DNA from: Paraburkholderia guartelaensis
Lineage (GTDB): Bacteria; Pseudomonadota; Gammaproteobacteria; Burkholderiales; Burkholderiaceae
DNA: 33,427 bases
Direction: 5' to 3'
Assembly (NCBI RefSeq): GCF_004353905.1
Contig: NZ_SMOD01000062.1
Location: forward strand, 1 to 33,427
The notes beneath the pieces are model-generated. The model saw only the letters and a program-made list of their open reading frames with translations. It had not been told where the DNA came from and did no database searches. Made by a program: the position numbers and the translations under genes. Each line of letters begins with the position of its first letter. The stretch's first letter is position 1. Of the stretch, positions 24,218 through 33,135 are shown piece after piece.

Positions 24218-24688
24218 ATGGGTAATGAGAAAATCGTTCATGCGGCCGCCAGTGCGGCCTCAACGGCACCTTCCGAGGATGTCATCACCTTCCGGCGAAC
24301 CGCGCCGCCGGAATGGCTCCTGGCCTTGTGGAAAGAGATCGACGACAAGACATTCGGCGAAGGCTTCAATTGCTTCCGTGAAGATGCGATCTGGAATCTC
24401 GGGGTCGGGGACTGGCATGGCCGCGAGGCGATCATCAAAAATGTGCGCGCCTTCATTGATACCGGCTTCACAGCGCTTCACGTAGTTGATGAGTATTGGG
24501 ACGGCGGCGCGCTCAAGGTGTTCCGCGGTAGCGTCACCATGACGCCCGACGACGGGAGCAAGCCGGTCGTGCGGCCGGTCATGACGCACTTCTTATACAT
24601 GGATGAAGCCGACCATACGAAGGTGCGCCATTGGTACGGGTCCGTCGACCCGCTATCGTTCACAGCCGGCCCGGCATCGCTCACCTGA
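24218..24688 (+). CDS. NTF2-like (SnoaL-type) protein
   Basis: This 156-residue protein has an N-terminal Ala/Ser-rich segment. The cone-shaped NTF2-like fold is suggested by WLLALWKEIDDKTFGEGFNC, WNLGVGDWHGREAIIKNVRA and strands ending VMTHFLYMDEADHTKVRHWY. Such proteins include ketosteroid-isomerase-like and polyketide-cyclase-like enzymes and many without known role. The ATG at 24218 has TTGGAG ahead. It is convergent with the DUF1254 gene. Confidence 0.75.
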   Translation: MGNEKIVHAAASAASTAPSEDVITFRRTAPPEWLLALWKEIDDKTFGEGFNCFREDAIWNLGVGDWHGREAIIKNVRAFIDTGFTALHVVDEYWDGGALKVFRGSVTMTPDDGSKPVVRPVMTHFLYMDEADHTKVRHWYGSVDPLSFTAGPASLT

Positions 24689-24809
24689 TCGAGCAGAGCC
24701 GGCGCGACGCCGGGCTTGATGATGAATCAGGCCGGCGTCGCATTTCGGGGGAGCCCACTGCGTTCAGGCGCGGCGGACAAGCGAAATACACGGCGCTGGT
24801 GGCTGCGAG

Positions 24810-26321
24810 TTATCGAATTTTCTGAACTGCGGGCGGCACCCATTGCTTGTTGAGTACCATCGGCTTGGGGTCATACAAGCGCAATATCAACTTGAACGAA
24901 CCGGAAGGCGCTGGCAGCCAGTTGTTCGCCTTTTCCCCAACTGGCTGCTCGTGCTGAATCCAGAGATCAAGCGAACCGTCCTGATTGAAATGCAGATGGT
25001 CCCGATCTCCGATTGCATAGCGATTGATCGGGTTATCAACAAAGAAGCCTCTTTCGTCATAGAGCGTAAGCGACCAGAACGCGCTTGCCGGTGGTATCTG
25101 ATCGCGCCTGAAATGCAGCACGTAGCGGTCCCCGCCACGGAGCAAGTCGCCGCCCGAATCGACTACGGTTACGGGATACACCGCGTCCTGCGCGACATTG
25201 GCACCATACCCAACGAGGCTCACCACGGCACGCAGCGCGTAATGCGTACCATAACGGCCGACATTCAGCGGAACTAGCCAGCCGTTTTCGATGCTTAGCA
25301 TCGCCTTGTCGATCGCATCATTCGCCCACTTGAATAGTGTGCGCTGCAATCCGTTGGTATCAGTAGGTCCTTGTGTGCCCGGCGAGCGGGCTTCAAAGAG
25401 ACCTCGAACGAACCAGACGGCGTCCTCAAGGCCGTGACGCGTTGCGGCATCGAGCCGGTCCCACGCAAACGCGTTGCCGGGTTCGACTCCAAGGCGTTGG
25501 AGCATTCTCAACATCGGGCCGTCCGCGGCGTCAGGCGGATTGTCAGCCATTGATTTCGCCAGCAGCGAGAAGAACTGGTCGGCATCCAGACGTGCAACCT
25601 GGGTGACGACCGGCGTCGCGATATCGACGCTGGATGTTGCAGATGCCGGGCGCGGGCCAACGGGTGACTGGTTCAGAAACGTCGACAGCGGAGTCAGTCT
25701 GTATTGCCCCTGCAGCGCATGAACTGCGGCAAAATCGGCGGCATTCCGTGTGTATGTCCTTCCGACAATAGCCACGGTGTTTGTTGGCGCTTTAATCTGA
25801 ATCACTCCGTCGGGTACCCGCCCAGTCCAGTGTGGCCCGGTGATGAGGTAGTTTCGCGGGTTGCCCCCATACAAACGTGTGCCCAGAGACGCAAACGAAT
25901 TCGTCCAGGCGTCCATGACCTCCACGAGCACCCATCGCCCATGCATGTCGGGCATGCTGAGCACCATGGCCTCGTCCTTGAGGTCCAGCCACGCGAGGCT
26001 GTACAGCGTATCGGCGTTAGGTGCCACCACGTCAATCGATGTGGGGTCGGGAAATTCCCTCGAGTGCCCGAACTGATTCAGCGGCGCCGATCCAAGCCTG
26101 CGGCGCACCACCGAAGTGGTCGAAAGGGCAGGGGCCGTCATGACCCGTTTCGTCATTTCGGTCGTGACCAACGGATAGCCATATAGATAGGCCTGAACGC
26201 CACGCTCAAAAGCGAGCAGATACGGGAGCTTGACGAGAAGCGTTACCGCAAGAACGACCGCTAGAAGAACGCCAGCCGAGATCGCGCGAGGAACGCGGGA
26301 GATCGTTTCCTGATTATGCAT
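24810..26321 (-). CDS. DUF1254/DUF1214 domain protein
   Basis: This 503-residue protein has an N-terminal membrane anchor or signal (AGVLLAVVLAVTLLVKLPYL). A DUF1254 domain follows (QAYLYGYPLVTTEMTKRVM, APNADTLYSLAWLDLKDEAM, about 45-180), and then a C-terminal DUF1214 domain (SAFWSLTLYDERGFFVDNPI, NWLPAPSGSFKLILRLYDPK). The family is widespread and mostly uncharacterised; it is probably periplasmic or membrane-bound. The ATG at 26321 has GGAG inside the end of the MAPEG gene, four bases away, so the two are translationally coupled. It is the last gene of the six-gene operon. Confidence 0.85.
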   Translation of the reverse strand: MHNQETISRVPRAISAGVLLAVVLAVTLLVKLPYLLAFERGVQAYLYGYPLVTTEMTKRVMTAPALSTTSVVRRRLGSAPLNQFGHSREFPDPTSIDVVAPNADTLYSLAWLDLKDEAMVLSMPDMHGRWVLVEVMDAWTNSFASLGTRLYGGNPRNYLITGPHWTGRVPDGVIQIKAPTNTVAIVGRTYTRNAADFAAVHALQGQYRLTPLSTFLNQSPVGPRPASATSSVDIATPVVTQVARLDADQFFSLLAKSMADNPPDAADGPMLRMLQRLGVEPGNAFAWDRLDAATRHGLEDAVWFVRGLFEARSPGTQGPTDTNGLQRTLFKWANDAIDKAMLSIENGWLVPLNVGRYGTHYALRAVVSLVGYGANVAQDAVYPVTVVDSGGDLLRGGDRYVLHFRRDQIPPASAFWSLTLYDERGFFVDNPINRYAIGDRDHLHFNQDGSLDLWIQHEQPVGEKANNWLPAPSGSFKLILRLYDPKPMVLNKQWVPPAVQKIR

Positions 26322-26325
26322 TTGC

Positions 26326-26706
26326 TCAAGCTCCAAGCGCGAAAAGTCCAATCGTGCAGGCCAGGCCGCCGATCCACGTAATCGAGCGCAACGTCGCCTT
26401 GTCGGCGAGATAGAAGATGAAATACGCGAGGCGCAGGCCGATAAATGCATACGCGAGTTGATCGACGCGCACCTGTGGTGCGTGGAGGTATTGAGCCACC
26501 AGGACTGCTGCGGCAAACGCGGGGAAGGCTTCAAAGGAATTCAGCTGAAACCAGTGCGCGCGCCTGGTCCAGCCTTCAAGCCCATCCAGCCACTCGCGAA
26601 CCCGATGATTGGCGCGCGCCGGCATTTGGCCACCGATTTTTGCAGCCACGGTTCCGGCTAGCGGCAAAAGCGCAGCAACCAGGACGCACCACAATGCATT
26701 AGTCAT
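26326..26706 (-). CDS. MAPEG-family membrane protein
   Basis: This 126-residue protein has about four transmembrane helices. The MAPEG pattern is clear: an Arg/Asn-rich first loop (GQMPARANHRVREWLDGLEG), HWFQLNSFEAFPAFAAAVLV in the second helix, and AYAFIGLRLAYFIFYLADKA. Eukaryotic MAPEG proteins act in eicosanoid and glutathione metabolism; bacterial ones are mostly unknown. The ATG at 26706 is chosen because the family begins close to the first helix. It follows the SDR gene by 88 bases. Confidence 0.87.
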   Translation of the reverse strand: MTNALWCVLVAALLPLAGTVAAKIGGQMPARANHRVREWLDGLEGWTRRAHWFQLNSFEAFPAFAAAVLVAQYLHAPQVRVDQLAYAFIGLRLAYFIFYLADKATLRSITWIGGLACTIGLFALGA

Positions 26707-26794
26707 GCTTATTAACCTCAAAAAAATTGTTTCGATTGCGCTGGCCGGTTTCAGGGGGCTCGGTAACGTCCACTTCCTGGTGGCGCATGCCGGA

Positions 26795-27628
26795 TCAAAC
26801 CCAGATCTTCCTGGACTCAGCCAGCATGGCTTTCATGAGCAGGGTGCGGGAGATGCGGCGCAGGTTGTAAACCAGACGGGCAATCGGCCCGACGAGTACG
26901 ATGCTTTTCTCCGCCTGGACGGCGTCGACAATGGATTCCGCCACCACGCGAGGATGCGCGCCCTTGCCTTGATAGAACGCCGCGAGTCGCTCCAACTGGG
27001 CATCGGTCACGTTCTTTCCCACACTGGCTGTGCCAGGACGTGCGATCGGCGTATTGATGATGCCAGGGAAAATCACGGAAACGCCGACCTCGGAGCCAGA
27101 CAGTTCCATCGCGAGACTTTCGCTAAGACCGACGACGGCATGCTTGGAAGCAGCGTACGCAGCCATCTGGTAGGCCGGCGCCAGTCCCGCGACCGACGCC
27201 ACGTTAACGAGACGGCGTGGACCGCCGGCCTCGATCATCCGCGGCAGAAAAGCGCTGCAGCCGTGCACCACGCCCATCACGTTGATGTCGAGGATACGGC
27301 GCCACGCATGCATTGGCGTCTCAAGAAATGCGCCGAGAAACGCGATGCCGGCGTTGTTGACCAGCACATCGAGTGCGCCGACGGCCTCGTGCACGGCGTC
27401 GGCCAGTTCTCCCATTGCCTGAGCATCGGAAACATCGGCCTTCCAGGTCAAACATTTCACACCGTGCTCACGAACCACATGTGAGGTAGTGTCGAGTGCT
27501 GTTGCATTGATGTCGACCAGGATCAGGTTTGCCCCCCGACGCGCGAACGCGAGCGCGGTTTCGTAGCCGATCCCAGACGAAGCGCCAGTCACGAGAACCT
27601 GCTTGCCCTTGAGACTTGAAACTGCCAT
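26795..27628 (-). CDS. Short-chain dehydrogenase/reductase
   Basis: This 277-residue classical SDR has the cofactor motif TGASSGIG (14-21), NNAG (91-94), and catalytic Ser145, Tyr158 and Lys162 in AYAASKHA. Asp39 (LVDIN) after the second strand favours NAD. The C-terminal portion (VGPIARLVYNLRRISRTLLM) is basic and amphipathic, as in SDRs that act on lipids or at membranes. It is co-transcribed with the M24 gene 26 bases upstream (GGAG ahead of ATG). It probably oxidises or reduces a hydroxyl/keto intermediate in the operon's pathway. Confidence 0.92.
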   Translation of the reverse strand: MAVSSLKGKQVLVTGASSGIGYETALAFARRGANLILVDINATALDTTSHVVREHGVKCLTWKADVSDAQAMGELADAVHEAVGALDVLVNNAGIAFLGAFLETPMHAWRRILDINVMGVVHGCSAFLPRMIEAGGPRRLVNVASVAGLAPAYQMAAYAASKHAVVGLSESLAMELSGSEVGVSVIFPGIINTPIARPGTASVGKNVTDAQLERLAAFYQGKGAHPRVVAESIVDAVQAEKSIVLVGPIARLVYNLRRISRTLLMKAMLAESRKIWV

Positions 27629-27654
27629 GTTGTTTCTCCGTTTTCCCATCAGAC

Positions 27655-28578
27655 TCAGCCGACCACGAGAAAGTCGCTCGACTCCTCCAGGAAGACCTGT
27701 GCCGCCGACTGGCTCGACTCGTGCCACCAGCCGCGCTGCGTGCCGAGCCTGCAGTGCGGCGTGTCGTTGTCGAGCCACCACGCGCCGTCTTCCGTAATGA
27801 CGAGAATCTCTTCCCACTTGGTGCCGATGCTCTGATCGCGCAGCGAAATGTGCGGCTCGATGGCCCAGAGTCCGGCAAACGGACGATGGTTTGACTCGCG
27901 GCGGTCGTTCCAGAGCGGCGAATGGACAATGCCGGGTGTGACCTTCGATGCCCACTGGCGGGTCATTAGCGAGAGGTAGGTTGGCAAGCCGAATCCGAGC
28001 CACCGAACCCTGTTGAGCGGATTGCTCATGTGGCGACCGACACGGTGGCCGAGCACGCGGTGGGGATAGCGCTTGTGCTGGTTCACGTACCCCGCATCTG
28101 CAATCATGTCGTCGACTTCCCGATAGATCGCCCGAAAGGTTCTGCCCGCACGAACGCCTGCGAGGATCTCGTCGCGCGCTCGCAGTAGCAACCGGTTCAT
28201 GTCGTCGAGCGTCGCCTGCATGCTCGGGTTGCGTCCGTGTACGAAGCAGTAGCCGATATCGGCGGAATAGCCGTTGACGATCGGTGCGATGTCCAGTATC
28301 CCCGTCATGCCGTCCTCGAGAATGCGATCCGATGGCAGGAATTTGTGGTCAGCCCAGAATCCCTTGAATGCGGCGCGGTCGCCGAACCAGGCGAACGGAT
28401 CGTGAAACAGATCGCTTACGCCTTTCTCCTTCAACCACGTTTTCATGATCGAGCAGGCATTGCGTTCAGTCATGCCGGTGCGCAGGCTGGCCGCCGTGTA
28501 TTCCACGCAGTCGTATGCCAGTTTCTGGACGTGTCGAAACTGTTTGAGGTCGGAGACGCGAATGGTTGAATATTGCAT
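27655..28578 (-). CDS. M24 (pita-bread fold) metallopeptidase-family protein
   Basis: This 307-residue protein has a single creatinase/methionine-aminopeptidase-like domain. The two metal Asp are Asp96 and Asp107 in LDIAPIVNGYSADIGY, with the ten-residue spacing seen in MetAP. His178 is in LGHRVGRH, Glu241 in AIEPHIS and Glu256/257 in KWEEILVIT. All five expected ligands can be placed, so it should be active. No N-terminal creatinase domain is present. The family covers X-Pro peptidases and non-peptidase hydrolases such as creatinase and ectoine hydrolase. In a ligase/SDR operon an amide-hydrolysing role is plausible. It lies 70 bases after the porin. Confidence 0.85.
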   Translation of the reverse strand: MQYSTIRVSDLKQFRHVQKLAYDCVEYTAASLRTGMTERNACSIMKTWLKEKGVSDLFHDPFAWFGDRAAFKGFWADHKFLPSDRILEDGMTGILDIAPIVNGYSADIGYCFVHGRNPSMQATLDDMNRLLLRARDEILAGVRAGRTFRAIYREVDDMIADAGYVNQHKRYPHRVLGHRVGRHMSNPLNRVRWLGFGLPTYLSLMTRQWASKVTPGIVHSPLWNDRRESNHRPFAGLWAIEPHISLRDQSIGTKWEEILVITEDGAWWLDNDTPHCRLGTQRGWWHESSQSAAQVFLEESSDFLVVG

Positions 28579-28648
28579 GTTGTTTCCTTCGAAAATGCTG
28601 CCGAACGTGCAGGCTCGCGCGTTCGACTTTCAGGCGCTACCGCGAGGT

Positions 28649-29773
28649 TCAGAACGTGTGCCGCATGCCGATGTTCGCGGCGACTGTCGACCTGCCTGCT
28701 GCCACGGGTTCGCCATACGTGATCATCTGCGTCATGTCCCCCCTGTTGTCCACATAGCCGACCTGCGCATAGAGCGTTGTCGATTTTGAGAGGCTGTAGT
28801 AGCCGCCGCCCGCGACTTCGGTGGACTTGTTGGTCGAGTTGTTCCGGTCTTTCAGGTAATACACGCCGCTCGTGAGTTCGAATGCTGGCGTGAACCGGTA
28901 GCCGAGACCAAACGAATAGAGGTCCAGGTTGGCCGCGTTCGAATTCGACGGGTTCTTGCCGTTGCTATACGAAGCGGACACCGAGAAGTCATGGATCGTG
29001 TACAGCGCCCCGATGTAGTACATGCGATTGTTGGCAAGACCTGTCGGCACCGTTGTTGGCCCGGGGTTCGTATCGTGGCCGTTGTAGTAGAAGGCTGCGA
29101 GGTTCAACCCGTAGTTCGAGTACTTGAGCACGGCAGACTCGCGCGAGCCGCCCTGGAACTGACCGGCCACGCCGCCTGGCGCGTACTCCAGTTGGGCGCT
29201 CGCACCGTGGAAGCCCGGCGACGTATAGACGATCGCGTTGCTTTCGTATAACGAACCAATTGGTCCGTTGGTGTTTGTGCCTTGCCAGCCAGCAGCCTGG
29301 TTCATGCCAAGCCACGCGGTCAGGATGCTGCCGAAGTAGTCGCCGCGACGCACGTCGGTTTCCGCCATCGCCCACGCCATCGGTGCGATTTGTCGCCCCA
29401 GTTTGACGGAGCCGAACGGACCAGAAAGTCCGATGCTCGACTCCATGTTGAAGATTGCGGTTGCGCCTGTCGTGTCGCCGAGGCCGAGCTTGCCATTGCT
29501 GCTGTTAAAGCTGCCTTGCAGGCGGAAGTTCGCGGAGTAGCCGCCGCCCAGGTCTTCGACGCCTTTCAAACCCCAGAAGCTGGAGTAGATGCCGCCGCTG
29601 TTGAGCGCATAGACCTTGCCGAGATTCGGCGCCTTTGGGTTGAACGATGCGGCAGACGTGCTCTGATACAAAAGGCCCGAATCGACCGCACCAAACAGCG
29701 TCACGGACGACTGGGCATGGACTGCTCCGGCGAATCCCAGAAGTGCAGCGATACCTGTCAACTTCGACTTCAT
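28649..29773 (-). CDS. Outer-membrane porin, OmpC/PorB type
   Basis: This 374-residue precursor has a signal peptide MKSKLTGIAALLGFAGAVHA and the mature start QSSVTLFGAVDSGLLYQS, typical of beta-proteobacterial 16-strand trimeric porins. It has alternating strand pattern throughout, a loop-3-like acidic segment, LGRQIAPMAWAM, and the C-terminal Phe (GMRHTF) needed for barrel assembly. The ATG at 29773 has GAGGAG ahead. It lies 84 bases after the ligase gene, so it is likely the uptake channel for the operon's substrate. Confidence 0.93.
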   Translation of the reverse strand: MKSKLTGIAALLGFAGAVHAQSSVTLFGAVDSGLLYQSTSAASFNPKAPNLGKVYALNSGGIYSSFWGLKGVEDLGGGYSANFRLQGSFNSSNGKLGLGDTTGATAIFNMESSIGLSGPFGSVKLGRQIAPMAWAMAETDVRRGDYFGSILTAWLGMNQAAGWQGTNTNGPIGSLYESNAIVYTSPGFHGASAQLEYAPGGVAGQFQGGSRESAVLKYSNYGLNLAAFYYNGHDTNPGPTTVPTGLANNRMYYIGALYTIHDFSVSASYSNGKNPSNSNAANLDLYSFGLGYRFTPAFELTSGVYYLKDRNNSTNKSTEVAGGGYYSLSKSTTLYAQVGYVDNRGDMTQMITYGEPVAAGRSTVAANIGMRHTF

Positions 29774-29857
29774 TTCGTCTCCTCTACCTGTCTTTGCTTG
29801 ATATGAAATACAAGTTTTGCTGTTCGCAACGACACCGAAGTGCGTAGACACGCCGCG

Positions 29858-31486
29858 CTAAGCAGTCAGGAGGTAGTCCCGAAACTGCTCGCGTAATTTG
29901 TTCTTGAGAACCTTCCCCGTGGCGCCGAGCGGGATTGCATCCATGAAAACGACTGCATCCGGCTTGCACCATCTCGCGACCTTGCCGTCGAAGAATGCGA
30001 GCAGCTCGTCAGCGGTTGCGGTGCTGCCGGGCTTCTTCACGACCAGCAGCAGCGGCCGCTCGTCCCATTTGTGGTGGCGCGCCGCGATGCACGCTGCACT
30101 CGCAACCTCCGGGTGCAGGCTTGCTACATGCTCGATTTCGATCGAGCTGATCCATTCGCCGCCGGATTTGATGACGTCCTTGGCACGATCGGTGATCTGC
30201 ATGAAGCCGTCGGCGTCGATCCTTGCAATATCGCCCGTGGGAAACCAGCCGTCACGATTGGGACCGGCCTCAGCGCCGCGGAAATACATGTCGATAACCC
30301 ATGGGCCGCGGACCATCAGTTCGCCGGTCGTGATGCCGTCCCATGGCATCTCCTCGCCGTCGGCGTCGACGATTTTCATGTCGACGCCGAATACCGCTCG
30401 GCCCTGCCTGGCCTGAACTGCCAGGCGTTCCTCTGGCGACATCGAAACCTGATGCGGCTTCAACGAGCCGACCGTACCTAGCGGGCTCAATTCGGTCATG
30501 CCCCACGCGTGGATCACATCGACACAATGGACCTCTTGAAGCTCGGCAATCATCGCGGGGGGGCATGCAGCGCCACCGATCACGGTTCGCCGCATTGAGG
30601 AGAAGCTGAGCTGCTGGTCGTTCACGTGAGCCAGAAGCCCCTGCCAGACAGTCGGCACGCCAGCAGACATCGTGACGCGCTCAGCCTCGATCAGTTCGTA
30701 CAGCGCGTCCCCTTTCAGCCACGGGCCGGGAAAGACCAGCCTGGCTCCGATCATGCACGCCACGTAGGGCAGGCCCCAGGCGTTCACATGGAACATCGGC
30801 ACGACGGGCAGGATGGTGTCCCATGCCGAGCAATTCAACGCGTCAGGCAGCGCGGCCGCAAAGGTGTGGAGCACGGTTGACCGATGGCTGTACAGCACGC
30901 CCTTCGGATTACCGGTCGTGCCGGAGGTGTAGCAGAGCGAGGAGGCTGCGTTTTCGTCGAACTGTGGCCATTCGAAGTGGTCGTCACTCGTGCCGATCAG
31001 GTCTTCGTAGCAGAGCACTGCCGCAGTCAATGCAATCGACGTTGGTACATGCGCGCGGTCAGTCATCGCCACGAATATGATCGGGCTCGCGAGCCGCGCG
31101 GCAATCGCCTCGACGATCGGAAGCAGGTCGATATCGAAGAACAGCACCCGATCTTCGGCATGTTCGATCATGTACACGAGCTGATCGAGATGCAGCCGTG
31201 GATTGAGCGTATGGAGCACGGCTCCTGATCCGGAGACCGCATAGTAAAGCTCCATATGCCGGTAGCCGTTCCATGCCAGCGTGCCGACTCGATCGCCGCG
31301 TAGGACGCCGAGTTCCGCGAGTGCGTTTGCCATCTGCCGTGCGCGCTGCGCGAAATCGCGGAAGCGGTATCGATGGACGTCTCCCTCGACACGCTTCGAA
31401 ACGATCTCCTGCTCGCCGTGATGCCGCTCGGCATGCGTCAGCAGCGACGAGACGAGCAAGGGTTGCTGCATCATCAAGGCTTTCAT
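29858..31486 (-). CDS. AMP-dependent acyl-CoA synthetase (medium/long-chain fatty acid type)
   Basis: This 542-residue adenylate-forming enzyme has the phosphate loop YTSGTTGNPKGVLYSHR (186-202), VVPMFHVNAWGLPY, AWGMTELSPLG, GWFPTGDIARIDADGFMQIT and the C-terminal catalytic lysine region PLGATGKVLKNKLRE (Lys about 525). It activates a carboxylate to its CoA thioester. The N-terminus MKALMMQQPLLVSSLL matches the usual start of this subgroup; an alternative ATG at 31519 has GGAAG ahead and cannot be excluded. It is the first gene of the operon, divergent from the AraC gene. Confidence 0.92.
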   Translation of the reverse strand: MKALMMQQPLLVSSLLTHAERHHGEQEIVSKRVEGDVHRYRFRDFAQRARQMANALAELGVLRGDRVGTLAWNGYRHMELYYAVSGSGAVLHTLNPRLHLDQLVYMIEHAEDRVLFFDIDLLPIVEAIAARLASPIIFVAMTDRAHVPTSIALTAAVLCYEDLIGTSDDHFEWPQFDENAASSLCYTSGTTGNPKGVLYSHRSTVLHTFAAALPDALNCSAWDTILPVVPMFHVNAWGLPYVACMIGARLVFPGPWLKGDALYELIEAERVTMSAGVPTVWQGLLAHVNDQQLSFSSMRRTVIGGAACPPAMIAELQEVHCVDVIHAWGMTELSPLGTVGSLKPHQVSMSPEERLAVQARQGRAVFGVDMKIVDADGEEMPWDGITTGELMVRGPWVIDMYFRGAEAGPNRDGWFPTGDIARIDADGFMQITDRAKDVIKSGGEWISSIEIEHVASLHPEVASAACIAARHHKWDERPLLLVVKKPGSTATADELLAFFDGKVARWCKPDAVVFMDAIPLGATGKVLKNKLREQFRDYLLTA

Positions 31487-31957
31487 CTGGAATATCCGCT
31501 TCGTGACTGTGAGCGTCATCTTCCGGACTCACAGGACGCTGGACGATATCCAGAATCGACAAAGACATGTCAGTTCGAGACATCTCAGGGATATCCCAGG
31601 TCTGAATTGCTGCTGTCGGCATAAAATATTGGCGACGGATCACTGCGTCCATGCCGCCGATCGAATGACGCCCGTCGCCGATGCGAGGTGGCGTTTGGTG
31701 TTGCACACGCCACCGCAGATGTAGGGGCACCACGGATCCCGTTGCCGTGGCGTTCATGAAATACTCATTTGCTAACCGAACGCGCTGATTTCTTGGTGTG
31801 GTTGCCTGACGGCAAAATGATTGCACCCAGTTGTCGAGTCGAAAAACTGCGGCCGCAATTTTTGATCTTCCACGTCTGCCCTGTGCGGGCGCATATTGCT
31901 GGTTGACATCCTTGATGAAGCGCCCGACGGGCATACCCGGCTGGAGGTGAAACAGCC
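31487..31957. promoter_or_regulatory. Divergent regulatory region between AraC gene and six-gene operon
   Basis: This is a 471-base region with no gene. It holds two 11-base direct repeats, AGACATGTCAG (31563-31573) and AGACATCTCAG (31578-31588), one mismatch and 15 bases apart. Two GATATCC-centred short palindromes (about 31548 and 31590) lie close by. These are candidate AraC-type half sites 80-100 bases upstream of the ligase start. No certain -10/-35 boxes are seen. Confidence 0.4.
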
Positions 31958-33037
31958 ATGACTACTGCATCGTTGCGGCGTGTTCCCACGCGTTACTTTG
32001 TCTTGCTGATGAATGCGCTGCGCGCACAGGGCGTGGACACGGTGGAGATCCTTTCCGCCGCCGGTATCGACGAAACCCGGTTCAACCACCGCGACGGTAC
32101 GCTTGCCACTGCCGAAGTGGATACCCTTGTCCAGACGGCAAATCAGGTCACCGGTCGTGAAGATCTTGGCTTTGACCTCGGTCGCCTCATCAAGATGAAT
32201 TCGCATGACCTGCTTGGGTATGGACTGTTGAGCTGCCACACGGCTCATCAGATCATGTGCATGGCGAGCCGGCATTACCACTTGATGACTGAAACGTTCA
32301 CGTTGAACTATCAGCGTCGGCCTGGCGCCCCCGGAGAAGCAATCTATACGCCGACAATTGCGATGCCCGACGCGACTCTGCGCTTCTATCTGGAAGTGGT
32401 CGCCGTATCACATCAGAATCAGGTGCGGCTTATGCTCGGTGTCGACGCGCCCGCCTACGACGTCTACCTGTCCATGCCGGAGCCAGCACACGTCCTCCGT
32501 TATCGCACCCTGGCGCCTGCGCGCTTTCATTTCTCCGAGAATGCGTTGCCCGGCGTGCGGGTCGTGATGGGTGCCGATCTGCTGGACCACCCCTTGCCAT
32601 TTGGCGACGCGGACGTCGTCAATCAAATCGATGAGCGTTGCAGCCTGCTGGGGTCACGGCCTCCAACGGGCCATTTTGGCTGGGGCGAATACGTCGAGAT
32701 GGTGCTGCGCGCGGCCGAAGGCGAGCAGGTAACGTTGGAGGACCTTGCGCGCCGCCTCAACGTGTCCGCCCGAACGATTGACCGCCACCTCAGAGCGGAG
32801 AATCTGGCATTCCGCGAACTTTCCGACAAGGTACGGTTTGCGCGAGCCTGCGAGATGCTGTGTGAATCGGGTGCGACGATCAAGCAGGTCGCACTGAAGC
32901 TCGGCTTCAGCGATACCGCCAATTTCAGCCGGGCGTTTCGTCGCGTGGTCGGCGTCACGCCGACTGACTATGTCAGCAGCGGCACTCACTCGTTCCCGCC
33001 GCTCACGCAACGAGACTCGTCCTTCATGTCCTCGTGA
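31958..33037 (+). CDS. AraC-family regulator with arabinose-binding-type (OruR-like) N-domain
   Basis: This 359-residue protein has an N-terminal Arabinose_bd-type domain of the OruR/ArgR-like group (about 20-210, e.g. ILSAAGIDETRFNHRDGTLA). A C-terminal double HTH of AraC type spans about 253-335: LARRLNVSARTIDRHLRAEN and IKQVALKLGFSDTANFSRAF, then VGVTPTDY. GGAGG precedes the ATG. Regulators of this subclass usually activate a divergent catabolic operon in response to a pathway substrate. The divergent operon at 31486-24810 is therefore its likely target. Confidence 0.92.
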   Translation: MTTASLRRVPTRYFVLLMNALRAQGVDTVEILSAAGIDETRFNHRDGTLATAEVDTLVQTANQVTGREDLGFDLGRLIKMNSHDLLGYGLLSCHTAHQIMCMASRHYHLMTETFTLNYQRRPGAPGEAIYTPTIAMPDATLRFYLEVVAVSHQNQVRLMLGVDAPAYDVYLSMPEPAHVLRYRTLAPARFHFSENALPGVRVVMGADLLDHPLPFGDADVVNQIDERCSLLGSRPPTGHFGWGEYVEMVLRAAEGEQVTLEDLARRLNVSARTIDRHLRAENLAFRELSDKVRFARACEMLCESGATIKQVALKLGFSDTANFSRAFRRVVGVTPTDYVSSGTHSFPPLTQRDSSFMSS

Positions 33038-33135
33038 ACCGATCGACAAGACATTGACCTGGTATCCCGGCACATGTCGCTTGCTCGGATTAAAGCGAAC
33101 GCTTGTGGCGCTTTCAGGAGTGACGGCTCCTGGCC
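33038..33135. other. Short gap between AraC gene and IS end
   Basis: This is 98 bases without any gene. No terminator hairpin is evident. Confidence 0.3.

Noticed and set aside
31059..31934. 291-residue minus-strand frame over the ligase start and AraC upstream region
   Set aside because: It runs in the same direction as the ligase but in another frame, with Arg-rich composition typical of a shadow.
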